A stretch of 64,000 nucleotides of DNA. Source: Terfezia claveryi (lineage: Eukaryota; Ascomycota; Pezizomycetes; Pezizales; Pezizaceae). Shown piece by piece: positions 60,629 through 64,000 of the stretch (within the stretch, counting starts at the first letter, position 1; the number at the start of each line of letters is the position of its first letter). Where the stretch lies: the NCBI GenBank assembly GCA_015179025.1, contig WHUX01000051.1:124001-188000 (forward strand), given 5' to 3'. The notes under the pieces are model-generated. The model was given only the letters and a program-made list of their open reading frames with translations, was not told the DNA's origin and did not search any database. Made by a program: the position numbers and the translations under genes.

Positions 60629-60827
60629 TCATATGGACGCGGATATCCAGACTAATAGGGACTCCTGATTGCAGGCTAATAGGGACCCCGATTGCAGGCT
60701 AATAGGGACCCCCGATTGCAGGCTAATAGAGACCCCCGATTGCAGGCTAATAGGGACCCCCGATTGCAGGCTAATAGGGACCCCTGATTGCAGGCTAATA
60801 GGGACCCCTGATTGCAGGCTCAAGGAC
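60629..60827. repeat. 24-bp tandem repeat array (GATTGCAGGCTAATAGGGAC)
   Basis: Seven or eight units of GATTGCAGGCTAATAGGGAC plus CCCC-type ends. It reads through as an eight-residue repeat (DCRLIGTP) but has no gene context. Confidence 0.85.
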
Positions 60828-61004
60828 ATAAACGCCAGCTCGGCGAGTTGTCAACGGCATAAAAACTCGCTCGCCTCGTAGTGCACACTATAGAAGTGGC
60901 GATTCTAGGCGATTAGTATTTTCAGAGAATACAAGAAATCTTCTACTCTGAGCATTGTATTAACAGACCAGAATATATACATAAGAAAAGCTCTGCCATC
61001 TCCC

Positions 61005-61200
61005 GCTTGCTCAATCCTCCGCTTGCCCAATTCCCCACTTGCTCAATCCCCATACCCACTTGCTCAATCCCCCACTTGCTCAATTCTTATACCCACTTGC
61101 TCAATCCCCGCTTGCTCAATCCTCATACCCACTTGCTCAATCCCTCGCTTGCTCAATCCTCATACCCACTTGCTCAATCCCCCGCTTGCTTAACATCCTG
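61005..61200. repeat. Irregular CACTTGCTCAATCC tandem repeat
   Basis: Alternating short units (CTTGCTCAATCC and CATACCCACTTGCTCAAT) fill the space next to the 3' end of the integrase gene. Confidence 0.8.
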
Positions 61201-61207
61201 CTAGCTC

Positions 61208-63142
61208 TTATATTAAATTCGTACATGGGTGCGGCCCTGATCCAGTATGACAATGGGCAGTACATGAACGTCCTTCTTTTTTGCATTGGCAGCGACGGTC
61301 AGAACATAGGCCTTTGTATTTGCAGCGAACTATAGATCCAGCAGAAGCAAGACGTGCAACTTCATGCAGCGACTTTGGTTTTTGACTTTGCCATTCTAAT
61401 GGAATAGACTCAAGGTAGGCTGGTCTAATACTGGAAGGAAGCCGCTCCAATTCGCTAGTGGGATAGTATCGATCTAATAAGCCATATTCACTATATAGCT
61501 GATGTCGGTCAGGATGAGGCTTGTAGACAACTCTACAAAAAATTCGGCGATAGTCGGTAGAAGCTCGATCAATACCAGGAATTCGTAAGCTGACGAGATC
61601 ACCTATTATGAAGGTATCTATTTTGTGCTGTTGAATATATCGATTTGCCATTTTCTTCCGAGCTGTTGCAGTACGTTTGCGGACTTTTGCTAGCATAATG
61701 TTGGTACTACCAGTGGGAAGTTCAAGTTGAACAGAAGTAGATTGACTCGAAGGTTCAATCAAACTGTTTTCCTCGTCATCCTCCTCCTCCTCATTCTCCT
61801 CATTATCCTCCTCTTGCTCATCCTCTTCCTCATCATCTTCTTCCTCTTCCTCCTCCTCCTCCCCCTCCTCCTCATCCTCCTCCTCCTCTTCATTATCCTC
61901 ATCCTCTACTTCTTTATCATCATTCTCTACTTCCTCATTATTTGCATCTAGGATTGGAGATAAACGACCTGGAAGATGATGTACTTTTTGTTTAAATACA
62001 ACTTCATATGGACTATATCCAGTTGTCGAGTGAATCTAATATTATTAGTTTCATTATTATAAGACTAGCCTGAGTATTAGAAATAATTACTTACTTGTTG
62101 ATTTATTGCTAAAATTACAATAGGTAAAATCTGTACCCATCGATTGTCACCTGATTTAGCTTTGGCCATTCGAATCTTCTGCTTTAGAACAGCATTTGCT
62201 TGTTCTATCAATCCTTGTGTTTGAGGATGGCGTGGACGTCCTCGTATTAAAGAAATTCCATGATATTCTATAATAACAAGTACTTCACCTTTAAACTCAT
62301 TACCATTGTCGCATTGAAGAATTTTTGGTGGACCAAATTGTCCAATCCACATGAGGAGGATATTAGCAACTTCAGTACTTTCCTTAGACTTTAAAGGATA
62401 AGCACTAGAAAATTTACTAAAATGATCGCGAATATGTAAAATCCATTGGTATTCCCCATCTGGATCAGCTCGCATATCGATTAGATCAATTTGTACTCGT
62501 TCCCAAAGATTATTAACAATGATTGGTTGTAGTGGACCACGACTTTGACTTGGTTTATTACGTGCATATAGTTGACAATGCTGTAACAGTTCCATAACCT
62601 ATACCAAAAATTAATATTAATATATACTAAGTAGATTCAGACTTAACTATACCTCCTTACGATTAATTCCATGGTACTTCTCACTAATAGTTGCATAGGT
62701 TTTGTTCTTGCCTGCATACATTAATACATTATGAGTATGTGCAATAACGTCAAATACGTCATGCTCTAAGACTACTCGTTGATTATTTTTCCCAGCAATA
62801 AAATATAAAGCATTATTTCATAGCTCATATTCCTTGAGTGCCTTTGATCGTAGCTTAATTTCTGTTGTATTGCCTTTAGCAGCCTTTAGATTTAGATCTC
62901 GAAGGTATGCTTTAATTTTGCAATACCTAGATAGCATTTATTAGTCACTATTATACTAGATAATTTCAGGGTTATTACTTCTCAAAAGTCAAGCGAGATT
63001 TGTTACTTGTTGTATACAAATACTCTTCAAAGTTGGTGTGGGCAGTACCAGAAAATGCTTCAATAGCACTTGGAGATAGAGTGGACCCTAGAGGATGAAA
63101 CTGGTTGAGATCAGTCTCAGTATGATCTTGAGTGATAGACAT
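61208..63142 (-). CDS. Retroviral-type integrase gene with cysteine-rich tail, one in-frame TGA
   Basis: Minus-strand reading gives four exons: 63142-62979, 62926-62653, 62598-62095 and 62035-61208. Their GT-AG introns of about 50-60 nt keep frame throughout (590 codons with stop). The protein holds a zinc-binding-like segment (HTHN, then the MELLQHCQLYARN cysteines). A DDE catalytic core follows with IDLIDMRAD, CDNGNEFKG and GLIEQANAVL, about 35 residues from second Asp to Glu. Next are TGYSPYEVVFKQ, a long Asp/Glu-rich simple-repeat linker, a C-terminal fold GDLVSLRIPGIDRA, and finally a Cys/His-rich tail (CKYKGLC, RRCQCKKEGRSC, HCH, CTN). The tail and core recall KRBA2/GIN-type integrases derived from Ginger or gypsy-like elements. 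Exon 2 has a single stop, TGA, at the codon following KEYEL, where CGA (Arg) would be a one-transition ancestor. The copy is otherwise intact. Related relics lie at 39.4, 40.0 and 54.9 kb. Confidence 0.75.
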
Positions 63143-63146
63143 TAGT

Positions 63147-63299
63147 AGAGATTGGTAAGAGTGTGATATTGTAGAGACCGGTAAGAGTGTGATATTGTAG
63201 AGACTGGTAAGAGTATGATATTGTAGAGACTGGTAAGAGTGTGATATTGTAGAGACCAGTAAGAGTGTGATATTGTAGAGACCGGTAAGAGTGTGATCA
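63147..63299. repeat. 26-bp minisatellite (six copies) at the integrase 5' end
   Basis: Units of about 26 bp (AGAGACTGGTAAGAGTGTGA plus TATTGT) are repeated with one or two changes each, immediately upstream of the integrase ATG at 63142. It could lie in the leader or promoter of that gene. Confidence 0.85.
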
Positions 63300-63330
63300 A
63301 GCAAAGCAATAGTTAAAACTCTGTGGCATT

Positions 63331-63996
63331 GTGATCTTTAAAGGCTACTATTGTGAGGGCTACATCCTCTTATTCTTTGACCTAATGTTTCTCTACATAA
63401 TAACCTTCATTTCGGGTATACCTCTACTGAGTATTTTCTATGATAGGTCATTTTATGTTATCTCCGATGTTCTTTGACCAAATGTTGCTACAAAATTACC
63501 TTCATATCGGATATGTCCCTATTTAGTAATTTTAATGTCGTTGTGGCTGCTGTGGCCGCAATCCTTATTGCTATCCGTGACATTGAACAATTTAATCCCG
63601 TAACGGCCTGGTCCGTTGCGATATCCAGCCATACCGTAACGGCCTGGTCCGTTGTGATATCCAGTCCATACCGGTATAGACCGGGCCATACCGGTATGGA
63701 CTGGATATCGCAACGAACCAGGCCGTTATGGGATTAAATTGTTCAATGTCACAGATAGCAACAAGGATTTACCACAACACCACAGCAGCCACAGCGACAT
63801 TAAAAGTACTAAATAGGGACATATCCGATATGAAGGTAATTTTGTAGCAACATTTGGTCAACGGAGATAACATAAGTGACCTATCGAAGAAAATACTCAG
63901 TAGAGGTATACCCGAAATGAAGGTTATTATGTAGAGAAACATTAGGTCAAAGAACAAGAGGTTGTAGCATGCGCAATAGTAGCCTTTAAAGATCAC
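63331..63996. mobile_element. Large foldback (about 666 bp) with palindromic centre
   Basis: The left arm beginning GTGATCTTTAAAGGCTACTA at 63331 is complementary, with few changes, to the right arm ending at 63996. The arms meet around a 10-nt loop (63678-63687) in a centre of repeated ATACCGGTATGGACTGGATA-type palindromes. The left arm (347 nt) is longer than the right (309 nt) because a unit with GGCCTGGTCCGTTGCGATAT is duplicated on that side. No protein is encoded. The right end lies four bases from the window edge, so flanking duplication cannot be judged. Confidence 0.85.
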
Positions 63997-64000
63997 GATA

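Overview
The window is nuclear DNA of a filamentous ascomycete. The genes carry many short GT-AG introns (about 50-130 bp). They include a fungal-type phytochrome hybrid kinase and fungal forms of MED13, RAD18, APC4, NPT1, Ypt6/Rab6, a LAMTOR1/Meh1-type protein and an Mpv17-family protein. The wide spacing and the abundance of decayed mobile DNA would fit a repeat-rich Pezizomycete such as a truffle or morel, but that placement is an inference.

Layout. 1-4.3 kb: no recognisable gene. 4.3-5.1 kb: LAMTOR1/Meh1-like gene (+). 5.1-9.5 kb: no recognised gene. 9.5-15.2 kb: MED13 (-), rebuilt here as 4 exons and 1790 residues. 15.2-18.1 kb: intergenic DNA holding a 44-bp palindrome flanked by 9-bp direct repeats. 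18.1-22.2 kb: phytochrome (+), 6 exons and 1270 residues. 24.0-24.5 kb: Ty1/copia integrase relic (-). 26.0-27.0 kb: Ypt6/Rab6 GTPase (+), 6 exons and 212 residues. 27.8-29.7 kb: RAD18 (-). 30-31.9 kb: repeat fragment and a long foldback element. 32.1-35.1 kb: APC4 (+), 9 exons and 846 residues. 36-43 kb: a nest of repeats, including copies of a small membrane-anchored ORF family and integrase relics with terminal inverted repeats. 43.2-44.8 kb: nicotinate phosphoribosyltransferase (-), 5 exons and 464 residues. 45.4-46.8 kb: decayed coding relic. 46.8-52.9 kb: mostly featureless, with scattered short inverted-repeat ends. 52.9-53.9 kb: Mpv17/SYM1-family gene (+), 6 exons and 180 residues, with a 14-nt first coding exon.

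54.5-64 kb is almost entirely repeats. It holds a 947-bp TIR element with a dead integrase, two 24-bp arrays on either side of a 29-bp array, a perfect 45-bp hairpin, a G-rich tract, a nearly intact four-exon integrase gene with one in-frame TGA, and a foldback of about 666 bp at the right edge.

The host genes are housekeeping or sensory genes with unrelated jobs: TORC1 signalling at the vacuole, Mediator, light sensing, Golgi traffic, DNA damage tolerance, cell cycle, NAD salvage and organelle membrane. I see no gene cluster. The least ordinary content is the family of TIR elements carrying a retroviral-type integrase with a cysteine-rich tail, and the family of small repeated membrane-anchored ORFs.
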